A stretch of DNA of 64,000 nucleotides from Adiantum capillus-veneris. Lineage: Eukaryota > Streptophyta > Polypodiopsida > Polypodiales > Pteridaceae. Location of the stretch: the NCBI GenBank assembly GCA_014529385.2, contig CM043958.1, positions 148,773,293-148,837,292 on the forward strand, written 5' to 3'. This document shows, one piece after another, positions 1 to 11,480 of this stretch (position 1 is the stretch's first letter; each line of letters opens with the position of its first letter). Both the position numbers and the translations under genes were made by a program. The notes under the pieces were generated by a model, which saw only the letters and a program-made list of their open reading frames with translations, was not told where the DNA came from and made no database searches.

Positions 1-890
1 TATATATTGAGTTCCTCCACCTTGATTCCCAAATCAGTGAATGACAGAAAAAGGTTTATGGAGGAAGTGCAAGCACAGTTGGATGATCTTCCCCTCGCAT
101 GTCGTGGACCATGACGATTTATCTGTTGAATTCTTTTGATGATGTCTTCTAGGTGCCCAATGCCCCTAAGAAGTTGTTCAATGCTAAAATGAGGATTATC
201 CTCAACTTGTTGTGCTTTTATTAAAGCATTGTGAATCACCTTTTTCTTCCAAAATCCCCTAATAAACATCTAATCATGATGTAGTTTACCCATGCCAACT
301 TCTTCCATAATGCCACATGCTTTCAAGATGCAAGCATAGTTAAGTACATCCAAAGAGAGGCCCTAGCTTCATATTCTCTGTGAACAAGCTAGAGCTTCTT
401 TATTGTTACCATGTTGAACATACCCTACAATATGTCCATTGCAAGAGAGGACAAATCCATACCACAAAAAATCTAACCATGCAAGAGTAGTGTTGTTTGT
501 TGGGTGCAATGATATATTTTTCCTCAAAATAAGTCAGCCCTCATCCAATAGACTCAAAAAACTACATGCATGGAGTAAAATTAAACAAAATTAAGGGTGA
601 TACCCTCTTTTGACTAGAGTCAAGTATTTTGATAAAGTGGAAGGTTGACCATCAATGACATGCAAGCATCTAGCCTTCCAAATCCTCGACAAAGTATTTG
701 CAACCACAACGGTGAAAATGATTTTGTGAGGGTTTGGGTTTAAAAGCATGTATATTAGCTAGCAACATGTTGCAAGTGCCCCATTGGTAAACAAGATCTG
801 CCAACAAGAGAACGAAATCCTCCCCTTTTTCTCAAAAGTAAGGTGAGCATGAGTGCATTGTGTATAAGTGTGTGTGTCATGTGCAGTGAT
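1..890. other. unassigned AT-rich sequence
   Basis: I see no coding region, terminal repeat or known motif that can be supported. The stretch precedes the LTR end at 1076 and may partly belong to that LTR or to flanking repeat DNA. Short open frames here have no recognisable content. Confidence 0.5.
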
Positions 891-1076
891 GAAGGAGACA
901 AGAAGAGGGAGATGCTTGCTTGGTGGAGTCCAATAGTTAGCAATCTCTCATTGATGGCGTCCAATAGTAAGCAATCTCTCATTGACTCCTTATTCTATTA
1001 ACAAAGAAGAATAGAGGTGGTGTTAGTAGTTGGGTGTGTGGGTTGTTCAATTGGCCACTTGGTCGTTACCCTAACA
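891..1076 (-). repeat. 3' LTR end of an antisense copia element
   Basis: Read on the minus strand, a polypurine tract (TAAGTGGGAGGT, about 1077-1088) is followed directly by TGTTAGGGTAACG, the usual TG start of a plant LTR, at 1076. The far end of the LTR is not defined. Inside lies a 31-bp tandem duplication (units starting at 928 and 959, sharing CAATCTCTCATTGA). The LTR belongs to the RT/RNase H remnant at 1145-2082. Confidence 0.6.
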
Positions 1077-1144
1077 ACCTCCCACTTAACGGGCAATGTG
1101 GAGTAAGTGGACTAAAAATAAAACTATGTACAACTGGGCTTCAC

Positions 1145-2082
1145 CCCAAACACATAAACTCTATGCAATGTGCAAACAGCTCCGTGGCTAAGCTCTTCAT
1201 TTGAGCATTCGCAAGGCTGTCATTTATATGGACTTTGAAAAGCTTCGTCCGCTTATCTACCAACACAACCCGTATGAAGTGATACCTCCCTTCTCATTTT
1301 GGAATGAAACACGGGATTTTTTGTCAAGGCAACAACACTTATTGACCCTTGTTCAAATCTCCCACTAAATGTGCCAACAATAAATCCTCCTTGTTGGCCT
1401 CTAAAACTACAACATACTCAGCCTTTGTAGAGGAAGAGGACGTACAATTTTGATGATACAATCTTAAAGAGACACCTCCTCCAAAAAATATGAAAACATA
1501 GCCAAATGTAGACCTCTTTTTGTCTACATTTCTTGCATAATCCATATTTACATATCCAATGGTAGATGCAACAATGTTTATGAAGCATGAACATCTGTTT
1601 TCTATACCTTTCAAGTGCGTGAGGTCATACGCCAATGCATCCTAATTTTTATTACTAGGGTTAGCAATGTAACAACTCACTGCTCCCATTTCAAATGCAA
1701 TGTCTGGCCTCATAACCACCATTGCATACATGAAACTACCCACATCTGAGAAATAAAAAATCTTAGCCATATTTACCTTCTCAACATCTGATTAAAGAGA
1801 ATTAACCTTGCTTAGTTTCACATATTCCTTCCTCCTGGCATATTGAAACATTACAAGACCTTACGAATGTATGATTCCTAAGATAATTCAAAAATTCCAT
1901 ATGACTTACATTTGCTTCAAATTAGTAATTTTGGAGAGTTTTTTTTAGCGACTAGTATGTCATAACATATAACACACGAAGAATGAGTGATCTATCACTG
2001 AACTTTCTTGTGTACAAGTAGTGATCCTCTTGACTTCTTTTATATCCATGAGATTGCATAAAAAGTTTCAGACTTTTTGATA
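1145..2082 (-). pseudogene. Ty1/copia pol remnant (RT end and RNase H)
   Basis: The minus strand encodes the C-terminal part of a copia polyprotein, which copies element RNA into DNA and removes the RNA strand. Visible in order are a decayed RT stretch (about 2080-1850), the RT/RNase H link MYAMVVMRPDIAFEMGAV (about 1735-1680), the RNase H block GYVNMDYARNVDKKRST with STKAEYV (1560-1400), and the terminal FKVHINDSLANA block (about 1250-1200). Several stops and shifts break it. gag, protease and integrase are absent. The remnant stops exactly where the CACTA terminus begins (2083), so the CACTA element either inserted there or its arrival removed the rest. Confidence 0.85.
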
Positions 2083-2107
2083 CACTACAAGAGGTTATGT
2101 GCACTTG
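2083..2107 (+). repeat. CACTA terminal inverted repeat (surviving end)
   Basis: CACTACAAGAGGTTATGTGC matches the plant CACTA consensus for the first ten bases. This is where the transposase would cut. The element's coding strand is minus, so this is its 3' end. Confidence 0.8.
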
Positions 2108-2137
2108 TGACGACTGTAGCTACAAAAATACAATGGG

Positions 2138-2354
2138 TTACCCCTCGGCGTCGCAAAAAGCGTCGCAACAAGAACGTCGCTATGAGCGTCACTATAAGTG
2201 ACTCTATATGCGTCGCTATAAGCAACTCTATATGCGTCGCTATAAGTGTCGTTTTATATAGACGCCCATAGCGAGCGACGATTCAATTCCTTATTTATCG
2301 ACGTATATAGAGACGTTGTAGGACTTTATGTAAAGACGCCTATAGTGACGCCCG
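2138..2354. repeat. CACTA subterminal repeats (GCGTCGCTATA type)
   Basis: About ten copies of a short motif close to GCGTCGCTATA occur here in both orientations, with inverse forms such as TATAGTGACGC near 2341. Dense subterminal repeats next to the terminus are a defining feature of En/Spm elements, where a TNPA-like protein binds them to bring the two ends together. Their presence right after the CACTA end supports the assignment. Confidence 0.75.
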
Positions 2355-3004
2355 AGAATAAAAAAATTTCCAAAATAAAAATGCAAAACTCACAAAAGTA
2401 TTTCAATGAAAGTGAATTGACGAAAGTAATACAATGACAAAATTATACACATCATAGGCAAAATCACTTGATTGTTAAGCTTTGACAAAAATGTGATAGT
2501 TACAACACAATTGTCATTATTGAGAAAATACATTGTTGACCAATAGTTACAAAAATGACGTACACACGTCACCTCATTATACATGCTACAACAAAAGAAA
2601 ACTAGTGCTATCTAGTTATGGCTAGATTGACGTCGTTTAATTAAACGTCTCATGGTGTCCAAGTGGCACCTCTGTTGGATTTTGCAGAAAAAAACAATAA
2701 GACTTTCTGTAAGTATAAACATATAATTACAAAACAATTTATTTTTTAGCTTATCATTAAAATACAACAAATGTAAGAGAGTAAGGTGAAATACTAACCA
2801 TGCTGGAGCAAGAATTGACAATGTCCATAAGGTCGTTTAAGCCCTTTCTGTCCGCATACTCGCGTTCGTACGATGTGGAGTCACGTCCTGTCATCGACCA
2901 CTGTTCAAAACATACAAAGAATACGTTATGTTAGAATTTAAAAGTAAAATTATCAATAACTACCAAACCTAAAGGGCAATGCCAAAATACTTATAAAATC
3001 GGCC
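2355..3004. other. non-coding interior of the CACTA element
   Basis: AT-rich DNA between the subterminal repeats and the first recognisable coding block. The short open frames here have no content I can name. Confidence 0.5.
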
Positions 3005-3295
3005 TCAAATGATGCCCACCCACCGCTCCCCAAGTGGTGCAAGCGCTTTGGCTGCCTCTCGTCGCGCTTTGGTTGCTTCCTTTTGTTGCTTCCACTTGTC
3101 AGGATTCTCGTGTGCTGCTTGATTTGCATTCTTCCAATCTTCTTTGGCCAGCCAATATAGCATGTTCCACCCATGCTTTATTGCTTTTTGCACTTTAGAA
3201 CGCTTGTGCTTGCAGTATTCGCGCATCTGCACCTTCATCAGATCTTCATTGAAGCGCTCATCCCGACTTGACACGGGAAACTTGTCATACTGCAT
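3005..3295 (-). pseudogene. CACTA second-ORF fragment (plant transposase-associated)
   Basis: A 96-residue minus frame is rich in Lys, Glu and Trp, with segments such as WLAKEDWKNANQAAHE and KWKQQKEATKARREAAK. It lies downstream of the TNP2 region on the same strand, where En/Spm-type elements carry a second gene for the DNA-binding (TNPA-like) or Ptta/En/Spm plant transposase protein. Composition and position fit that role, but the fragment is short and has no catalytic motif, so the family assignment is an inference. Confidence 0.5.
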
Positions 3296-3823
3296 ATGCT
3301 GATGACTCTGTCTTTTAATTCATTTGGCACTTCACTGTAGTGTCAAAATACCTGAGAGAAAAGGCTGCGCAAGCACAAGATCACCTTCTTGCCGTCATCA
3401 TCCATGATGATGCTGGGACTGATGTCGATTGAGTACGGTAAGCCCTCTCGCCTGTGACACGTAAACCTAGGTGTCTTCAAGTGGCATCTCAAGTGGCATC
3501 TCGATGGGGGTACGGACGACAGATGTCTCCATTGGAGTCTGGGCCCCGAAGCAAGGAGTGTCATCTAGGGTGACTCTCGGAGGAATAGCGAGTGGTGTCC
3601 TTCATTTCATTTTGTAGGTCCTTCGCATGCATCCCATAGAGAGTAGTAGCGCTAGGCTCATCTGGCACCACCTCAACGGCTTCCGAATCAGCACACCTCT
3701 CCTATCAACACCACCTTAGCGGCTTCCGAATCAGCATCCTCTTGAATATGTGCATTGGATCGAGAAAGTGATTGATCATGAGTCTGGGCCAATATGGTAG
3801 CTCGTACCATAGAGAGAGTCTCT
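3296..3823 (-). other. decayed CACTA coding or intron sequence
   Basis: This lies between the second-ORF fragment and the TNP2 C-terminal region. Minus-strand frames are short and interrupted. A CGGCTTCCGAATCAGCA repeat occurs near 3678 and 3720. I see no separate feature. Confidence 0.4.
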
Positions 3824-5275
3824 TCATCCCTGGAGCAAACCGTCATCACACATCTCCTTTTGCTCTAACCATGCTCGAGCAGACATCCTCGGTGACTCTC
3901 TTCTCAAAAAACCGTCACGTAACTCGTGATTATCTGGAAGATGCGCTTGATGACCTTCATAGATTTTCTTCTTCAGTGAGGGTGCCAGACGTGCATTAAG
4001 TCTAGTTCCACATGTGACACATGCTCTGTATCCGCTTGTTTGAAGCCCTACAAGTATACACAACACCGCGAGTTAAGCTTGAGAAAAACCAAGATTTATA
4101 GTGTTTGAGTTTGAGTACATTTCACCAGAGCATTTTGTTAGTCCGGGATAGTCATGCATGGTCCACATTAGAATGCCTCTGATCAAAGCATTGTGTTGAC
4201 CTGTGTGTCGGCTCATATCCACCACTTCTATGCCAATCCACAATTGTTATAGCTATTCCAATAGTGGACAAAGATACACATCCATATTCTTCATTTTATA
4301 TAGCCCCGACACAATCAAGCTTAGAAACAGGTGCCCCTTCTTAGTAGTCAACCACGGGGGAATGTTGTAGTTGACGATGACAACTGGTCATACACTGTAA
4401 GATGTTGACCTCTGATCAAATGGATTTACACCATCTATAGCTAGGCCGAGGTGTAGATTTTGAGCTTCCCTGGAAAAATCCAGCCATTTGTCATCTATAT
4501 GCTTCCAAGCTGCACAATCTGCAGGAATCCGTAACACAACATCCGAAAATTTATTGTCCTCATGCCATGATGCTAGGGAGGCCATGGTCTCGAAGAAATG
4601 TTTGACACAAGGCAACAGAGGAAAGTGTCACAAAACCCATGCGGTATTTTTTTTCCATGGAGATCTACTCGATATCTCTCAGAATCACATTTCGGACACT
4701 TCTCCATGTCTATGTATTCTCCTCTGAAAAGAATGTTGTCGTTAGGACAAGCATGAATAGAATTGTAATCCATCCCCAAGTTTTGCAAGATCTTTCTTGC
4801 TTCCTCTCTGGAATCTGGCATCACATTATCAATTGGCAGTATGTGCTCTTTGAGCAATCTACACAGTGAAGAAAATGTGGTACACTTGTGTAGGTAATCT
4901 ATCGAATCATTATACATTTAACGTTTTTTATTTAAGTAAACACGTGGGAATAGATCACCTGAAAAGTCATACTGTGACATTGGTGTCACTCCATCCAAAC
5001 TTTGCATGCATGTTCAGAAGAACCAAGAGCACCTTCAATCTAGACACACGTGCTCCATCATACAATGGCGTATCGGTTTCACTTTTCATGTCGTCATAGA
5101 TAAGCCTTTCTGAATCTATGATTGTCTCGATCATTTCATCGATCTCGTGCTCAAACATAGCCTCGTTGGGAATGTGGTCTGCATGATCACCCTTCGAGCT
5201 GTCAGGGGCCACATCTTGTGGCCTCACGTATGCTGCTTGACCGAAGTGTTTGCGAACACGTCTATTGGGTTGCAA
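3824..5275 (-). pseudogene. CACTA transposase, TNP2 type, broken
   Basis: TNP2 is the cut-and-paste transposase of En/Spm elements and acts on the terminal repeats in the nucleus. Minus-strand fragments fall in the family's order: TPLYDGARVSRLKVLLVLLN (about 5090-5020), LGMDYNSIHACPNDNILFRG and KCPKCDSERY (about 4780-4670), IPADCAAWKHIDDKW with LHLGLAIDGVNPF (about 4535-4420), VNYNIPPWLTTKKGHLF (about 4375-4325), and SGYRACVTCGTRL with YEGHQAHLPDNHELR (about 4035-3905). Several frameshifts and stops separate them. The region before 5275 carries stops in frame, so the N terminus is lost. It is not functional. Confidence 0.88.
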
Positions 5276-5410
5276 GATTGCTGTCTATTGGCCAGCGTCA
5301 AAGTCCAACGAGTTGTAATTGGCAACAAATCAATCTATAATAGATGGATCAAACTCGCCAAATTCATGAACGTGCTAAAGATTTAATTCAATGACTTGAG
5401 CTTAGCACAA

Positions 5411-5708
5411 TCACTTTCTATTTTTAGACTCTTATAATTTCTCTCGGTCATCTCCTTTGTCATGTACCTTTGATCAAGGCTACATGAGATACGTTTATCC
5501 TTCCTTTGACTTGTACCTATGATTGAGATAATTAATTAGCAATTACACTTGCTCTTTTATGGACTTTCCCCTTTTGGTCCCAAGCCTTGACCGGTTGGTC
5601 CATTAGCACTTAATCAATTTCACTTATTTTTTTAATTTTCCCTGAACTTAAGTGGCCAATTTAAGTTAGAAAATACTTTTAGAAGGTTAGAAATTAATAT
5701 TTATGACA
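5411..5708. other. unassigned AT-rich sequence
   Basis: No coding region, terminal repeat or structural RNA is recognisable here. It lies between the decayed CACTA end and a small palindromic repeat. Confidence 0.5.
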
Positions 5709-5873
5709 TACATATACATTGAGTTGCAGATACTACATTGTACATGGGTTGTGGAGATATATTGTCATTCACAAAAGTATTAGAAATGATCAGGGCTACC
5801 ATGAGTACCAATATGGCTCCACAATAGATGTGGAAGGTAGTATTTACAACTCAACATACATGTACAAAGTAAT
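5709..5873. repeat. small MITE-like palindromic element
   Basis: The left end CATATACATTGAGTTGCAG continues to ATACTAC. The right end GTAGTATTTACAACTCAA, running to CATACATG (5848-5873), is its near-perfect reverse complement. The arms of about 26 bp enclose roughly 110 bp with no coding. A related left arm occurs at 8506-8570. Size and termini fit a MITE, but no clear target duplication was found. Confidence 0.45.
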
Positions 5874-8505
5874 CACTACTATAGAAAGCAAGATCCGTGC
5901 ATAAACAAGTGTCAATAGAAATGCAAGTGTAAACCAAATCCTTGTGACGATAAACACTCTCAAAAGAGCTCAACATAGTCAAAACTGCTCATGCATATAA
6001 ATGCATAAACCTCAAGAAAAAAATGCTCAAATGCATCCCACAATATTGTTGTTTGGTGCAACATCAATATAGTGGGAATAGGAGTTCTAAGGGGTCCAAC
6101 AGATATGGCCTCCCTAGACAAACATTTTGGAAAGGGGGAAATGGAAAAACACCCAGCACATAATCTGATTGCCTCTATATAGCCCAGTGATTTCACAACA
6201 CCCCTATCCCCTAGCAAACACATACCTTGATACACAATCTGGAGACAACTATTGACCAAGCCCGTGCCCAACCATCCCTAATTGCAAACACTCGACCACA
6301 AAGCAAGCAATCTATTATCTCGACCTTTGAGATTTCATAACACCATATAATCACATATAAGCAACCCCGATGCCCTCAGACACCTCAAGATCATTGGTAG
6401 ATCAAACTCAAGCTTTCCTTATAGCTTTCATCCTCAAAGCAAATACCACAATCAGATATGGAACACACGTAATTGACACACCCACATAGTCATGGGAGCA
6501 AAAGAGAACATGGTAACATTTGCACAAATAGTAAGAGTAGGGAGACTATGAAAATTCAACCCGACTAGTCTCATTAAAAGCGAGAAACCGTCCTTCTGTA
6601 GTATAGGATCAGATGAGCCCTCCCTCATGCAATTTTTAAATCAAGCATGCCTTTAACATATGCCCGAGGTTTCACTCCTCTTTCCCTTAGCCTTGAGCCT
6701 ATTTTTTCCTCTTTTGGAATAGTGCCCCAAACTCTAATAGCCTGTGGGGCAAAAAAAACTTAAGATATGGGCGTTTTTTTTCTCCACTGCCGGCCACCCG
6801 CTTTTCACCTTCTCTTCAATGCTCTCCAGCTCATCATTATAGACTTCGACATCAACACCTGGTTCTTACTGCGTTATTGAACAGCCTGGGGCCCTTCAGC
6901 TCCAAGCGGCCTTGCTCTTTCCAACCACAGCCAACAGCCTCCTAGATGTCACTTCTTACTGTCTCCACTATGACGGCTTCAACCCCTCTCCAACTCTCTT
7001 GGTATAAGGTGCCATCCTTGCCCTCTCTGCACTATCAAAAACTGAGACTTTCTTTGTCGTTCTTGGCCCTTCTCCCTGGAACTACAAGATAACGCCTCCC
7101 TTTTGTAGCTCTTCAAAAGCTCCCTCAACCCCTCAGACATGAGGTTCTCACCTCTCCTCTTCTGTACTCGGCCAGCCTCTTGGCCCTATTATCCTGCTCA
7201 CGCCTTGGCGGCCCTGATATGGCGTCTCCAATCTGCAGCACCCGGCCTGCTTTGGTTTACGGCCTCCCCTTGCTCCTCTCCGATGTCCACCAGCCAGTGA
7301 CGCCCCTGTAGTGTTCAAATCCACCCCTCTGGTGGCTCTCCTTTCTCCCCCCTCAGGGCAGCTCTTGGCCTCTCTTTAAGTGGAGGTCTCGACCTTCCAC
7401 CGTCATCCTCTGCGAGGCTGCTTATGGCCTCTCACAGCTAACAACCCCCTTGTCATGCAGTTCTTTACTCCACCAAATGGCGCCCTTTCCCCATGCATAC
7501 TGTAGAGCTGTCATCAACGATGGCCTATGCACTCCACTTCACTCCATGCAGCAGCGCCACCCGTTTTCATTGCAAACTTGCAGCATATCTGGTTCTTGTT
7601 TTCCAAGTTCAGCTTCAGCTTTAAACAATGTCGAGTTTGGCCCCCTTTCACGCGCCACAAACCGTTGATTCAAAAAAAGCTTCATAAAAATCCTCTTTAG
7701 TATGGATAATCCCATGATGGCGCAAATGGGTCACAACCAATCTCACCCACCACTCCGAGAAGAGCCCGGCCGCTACTAGTATCGGCAAACGTCAAACCTC
7801 AACCGCCTATTAGAATATTTGATTGGAGCTCTTCACTAGCTGATGGTGACATCCAACCAACCTTTGACACTTCTAGGTATCTCGACCTGTAGAGCTCAAA
7901 AACCACCTTTGGTATGCTAAAATCCACATTTGCCAAACACTTCCCGACAGTTCTGGCCACACCTTGCATCAAGCAGCTCCACAAATATTGTATTGCCCAC
8001 CTGCTATCTTCCATGTACCTGCTTCAAGCTCTCTCCCTGATCGACAGTGTTTGGATGCACCAACGTACACACAAATGCATGCAAGTAGCCACTCACGCAA
8101 GAGCGTGTTTTTCTCTGAGTGTTAGAAACTTATTTACAACCACATGCTTTTGGCTCATGTATGCCATATGTGGTCGATTGGAAAACTGAGTCTCTACTTT
8201 GTGCATAGCCATGGATTGGCTTTATAGACCACTTGAATAGGTTCTACATGTATTTCTACGTAAAGTTTTCACATGCTTACATACACATGTTTGCAAGGAC
8301 ATATTACAGACTCTGTGTTTTAGAGAGTTCTACGGTATACTTTTGATGTATTTTGCGATGCATATGATCATTGCTTTGCTTAGAGGTTTATGTGTTTACA
8401 TAGGTGAGAAGTTTTGATTGCATTGAGATATTTTGAGAGCCTTTATCCCCGCAAGGATTTGGCCTCTATTGGTACTTGTTTATTCTTCTTTCTATAGGAG
8501 TGATT
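5874..8505. other. unassigned 2.6-kb region
   Basis: I find no supported gene. Between about 6690 and 7680 the plus strand is strongly C/T-rich and GC content rises, unlike the neighbours, but no long frame is open on either strand. The two longest minus frames (5960-6271 and 7799-8014) have no recognisable motif. This could be a decayed LTR or leader of an unidentified element. Confidence 0.4.
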
Positions 8506-8570
8506 ATGTACATTGAGTCACAATACTACCTGGTACATCGATTGTGGAGACATATAAACATTCATAGTTG
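8506..8570. repeat. second copy of the 5709 repeat arm
   Basis: TACATTGAGTCACAATACTAC and the following GGTACATCGATTGTGGAGA match the left part of the 5709-5873 element with a few changes. Its right partner was not found, so this is a truncated copy. Confidence 0.4.
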
Positions 8571-9730
8571 ACGTCCTCATCATTTTTGAGACTTGATGGG
8601 TAGATCATCATTGCTGAGCTTGAACATACTCCACATATAGTCTGGGCTTATAACAAATTTTTGAAATTTGCTCTTGTCACCCAGAGCTCTAAGTATTATA
8701 CATCCTTCTATTTTTGAAGTCTTTGTCAAGCCTTTGGAGGGATTGGGTGAGGTTTTATTGAGCTAGGGGACTCTTGAATGTTAAGATCCTTTCATTGATA
8801 CAAGTTTTTGGAGTACCCTTATACAAGGCCTCACCATACGATATGTATAAGAATGGACTAGGTGCTTTTGACGTTGTGTTGGCAGTCTTTTGGGTCATTT
8901 GTGATCAGTGTTTGATGTGTCCATAGTCAGCTGCTGACACTCTTCATGCATATGTTTATGATTTTGACAGCATGTTTACTCATTTCATATTGACATTTTT
9001 CTCATTTAACTGAAGAACTTATTGAAAATGATTTTCCAATATTTTTCATAAAATTGAAACTTTGGTAGTTATGACTTCTAGCTCCGAGAAGATACAAACT
9101 TTAGCATTGACTTGGATACCAAGGGTGATAGAGAGGAGGAGGACAAGGAGGAGGAGATAAATTATATCCTACTTTCAAAGTTGTATACGGACGACCTTCG
9201 GACCACAGTCCTCCCTTGCATATTACATAGGAAAACTTTCCCCTAGCAATGTTGCTATACACAATGTGTTCACTCTCCAAGGTCAGTTCATGACGTGATC
9301 TTTGAAAGCCTTGAGGAAAGTTTTTGTGCTTAAGCACCATTGCCCAAACTTCTCATCTTGTGTTCTTAATTCGTAGATCCCTAGTATGCAATGCATTTGG
9401 CACTGGCTTTTGTGGCAAGGTGCTCACCTAGATAGGGATCCACTCCTCTGTTGGCTCAACTCACCTTGAGGCAATAGCGCACTTCCTCTCGGTCAGGAGT
9501 TGCAAGAGATGCCAAGAAATGGCCAAGAAAATTATGGGCACCTCAAATGAATGACGTAACATCTTTCCTTCAAAGTACTAATGAAATGTATGTAGTTGCA
9601 TCTCTATCTTGTACATTATTTTCATTTACGTTTCAATTTTTTTTTTTAATCCTAAACTTGGTGTTGTCAATTTTACTAAGGTGTGTCTTTTTGTTTGCCA
9701 AACAACTCATTGTAACTGGTACCCCACCTA
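8571..9730. other. unassigned region before the palindrome cluster
   Basis: AT-rich DNA with no recognisable coding. A GGAGG-rich patch on the plus strand (about 9130-9165) gives a proline-rich minus frame with no family resemblance. Confidence 0.45.
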
Positions 9731-9995
9731 AGGAGGAGGGAATGAGGGATGTATAGACACTTATTTTCAGGTGAATTTGAGATTTTTTGTTGTCTTTGGG
9801 TGCACACAAGGCCAAAAAATGCAAAAAAGGGGGTGGCCACAAGGGCGCATAGAACACCCCTTTTGGCTATATTGCATGCCCTTGTGGCTAGCCCCCTTTT
9901 TTTTTTTTGGCCTTGTGTGCACCCGAGGACATAAAAAAAGCTCAAATCCAGCTGAAATTTGAGTGTCAACACATTACTTCACCCCCTCCCCCTGA
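9731..9995. repeat. long foldback palindrome 1
   Basis: The left arm includes GGTGAATTTGAGATTTTTTG and GGTGCACACAAGGCCAAAAA. The right arm carries the reverse complements, from TTTTTTGGCCTTGTGTGCAC through CTCAAATCCAGC to the GGGGGAG-like outer end. Arms of about 95-100 bp surround a centre of some 60 bp that itself pairs partly (GGCCACAAGGGCGCATAG against CATGCCCTTGTGGCTAG). The transcript would fold into one long hairpin on either strand. Open frames across it are by-products of the repeat. Confidence 0.75.
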
Positions 9996-10029
9996 CACTG
10001 CTGGAGCCAAAACTAAATGGGTACATGAA

Positions 10030-10325
10030 CACTTGAATTCAAGTAAAGTATGTGATTTTCTAGTGTCCTGGAGTGCACACAAGGCCAAAAAAGCAAAAAG
10101 GGGGCTAGCCAAAAGGACGCATAGATCAGCCAAACAAGGACCTTGTTCCCCCTTTTTGCTTTTTTGGCCTTGTGTGCACTCCAAAAAGGGGGGTGGCCAA
10201 AAGGGCACATAGATCAGCAAAACAAGGTCCTTGTTTCGCTGATCTACGCGCATTTTGGCCACCCTTATTTTTGCTTTTTTTGGTCTTGTGTGCACTCCAG
10301 GACTTCATTTAAAATGCATTTTCAT
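10030..10325. repeat. foldback palindromes 2 and 3 (compound)
   Basis: GTCCTGGAGTGCACACAAGG (about 10058) is the reverse complement of the sequence near 10283-10304. Inside, a complete hairpin (GAGTGCACACAAGGCC at 10072 against GGCCTTGTGTGCACTC near 10183) is followed by another (GGTGGCCAAAAGGGCACATAG near 10190 against CTACGCGCATTTTGGCCACC near 10262). The core GTGCACACAAGGCC is shared with the palindrome at 9731-9995, so the cluster arose from one foldback family by repeated insertion or duplication. Confidence 0.75.
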
Positions 10326-10389
10326 TTGCTTACTCTAGTGTAGCATTGTAAGCATTGACAAGGTTCATATTATCCTTAAGCTAGGTTCC

Positions 10390-10640
10390 TTGCATCCATC
10401 TAGCATCTTTAAAAGGATAATTCTTAAACTTAACAAGTTATCATTGGATAACATTACCATTTCTTAGTACCTTGTCTTTGTGTGTCGAAGAATCAATTTG
10501 GGTTGCAATACCTCTTCTTGATCTTCGATCTCTGGCGGGTCCTCCATTATTGGTTCTTTTGGTGGCTCTCCTTTGTAAGGCTTGAGTAGGCTCACATGTT
10601 TAGCATTGTGGATGAGCCAATGGTTGGGAAACTTTAACTA
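10390..10640 (-). pseudogene. gypsy polyprotein C-terminal tail
   Basis: The minus strand reads LPNHWLIHNAKHVSLLKPYKG then EPPKEPIMEDPPEIEDQEEVLQP. This is the link after integrase typical of plant gypsy elements, with an N-H-x-x-H-V-S-L-L-K-P-Y core. A chromodomain normally follows. Here only a degenerate remnant remains before 10390, so chromatin targeting cannot be judged. Confidence 0.75.
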
Positions 10641-10649
10641 ATAAGCCAT

Positions 10650-11480
10650 CTAATTGATTGGCTTAAGAATTTTAAAAGAAAGAACCATAATATCTTTTTT
10701 CTAGTTTAGCATAATACTCTTGGTGGCTCGTAGGATTCTTGCCCATAGTATGCCTTAGATGAGTCTTGAGAAACTTTAGCAAGACCCAATCATTTTTTAA
10801 AAAGGCTAAGGCTCTTTTGTGCTTATTAGCAACATGCCTTTTTGACTTTGCTGTGAGATGGATATAACCTTTTTAATCTTTGGAAAAGATTCTTGTAAGT
10901 CTCGGCTATATTCATCAGCAGTGAAGATCTTTCCATATACTTTAAGTAGTAAGGGACTTTTGGATCTTTCCTCTTTATCCTCAAAAGGTACTTTCCCCAT
11001 AGAAGTATACGTACAATGTCATTGTACATATACTCTATAAGAGGTAGGTACTTCTCTCATTGAGAATGTTGATATACTTCCATGAGATAGGCTTTTAGTA
11101 GATTCAAGAATTGTTAGATTAGTTATTTCACTTTGGTCATCCATTTGTGGATGATAGAACGAAAGAGAAATTTAATCTACTTCCTAGATTCTCAAAGAGA
11201 CCCTTGTAGAAATTACTGGTCATTCTAGGATCTTTGTCCAACACTACGGATTTTGGCAAGCCATGATACTTGAAAATTTGAGACTAAAGAGGGTTGCCTT
11301 TTGATGTGCCTTAATAGTATTTTTGACAAGCATAGAGTGCGTTTTCTTGCTAAGCTTGTCGACTGAAACGATCCAAGTTGCTTCCCTTGGTCAAATTTCA
11401 ATTTTTGGTATACCACGCATTTTGAAACATATTCTTGTATGTTTACTTTTCATGGTAGACCAATAAAAATACATTTATAT
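10650..11480 (-). pseudogene. gypsy integrase, broken
   Basis: Integrase inserts the cDNA into the host genome. Minus-strand fragments include YHGLPKSVVLDKDPRMTSNF (about 11265-11205), where the usual second catalytic Asp of the DDE triad falls in the V-L-D-K-D segment, then NLGSRLNFSF and a degraded ISISQQS-type linker (about 10890-10850). The zinc-binding N-terminal part is only faintly visible near 11480-11420. Multiple frameshifts and stops make it non-functional. Confidence 0.78.

Larger units (their letters stand above)
2083..5410 (-). mobile_element. CACTA (En/Spm) DNA transposon, truncated
   Basis: The left end starts with CACTACAAGA, the standard plant CACTA terminus, preceded by ATA as possible 3-bp target duplication. 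Next comes a block of subterminal repeats, then a minus-strand TNP2-type transposase. The matching right terminus (TCTTGTAGTG) is not seen after the transposase start region, and the transposase N terminus is degenerate. The copy therefore lost its right end and cannot move by itself. The right limit of 5410 is only where transposase similarity fades. Confidence 0.85.

Noticed and set aside
6690-7680. A C/T-rich, GC-richer stretch as a host gene on the minus strand
   Set aside because: No long frame is open on either strand and no splice-compatible exon series could be recognised.
9676-10308. Several overlapping open frames of 60-110 residues in the palindrome cluster
   Set aside because: Both strands give similar Phe/Trp/Pro-rich frames because the DNA is palindromic. 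No start context, motif or homology is visible.
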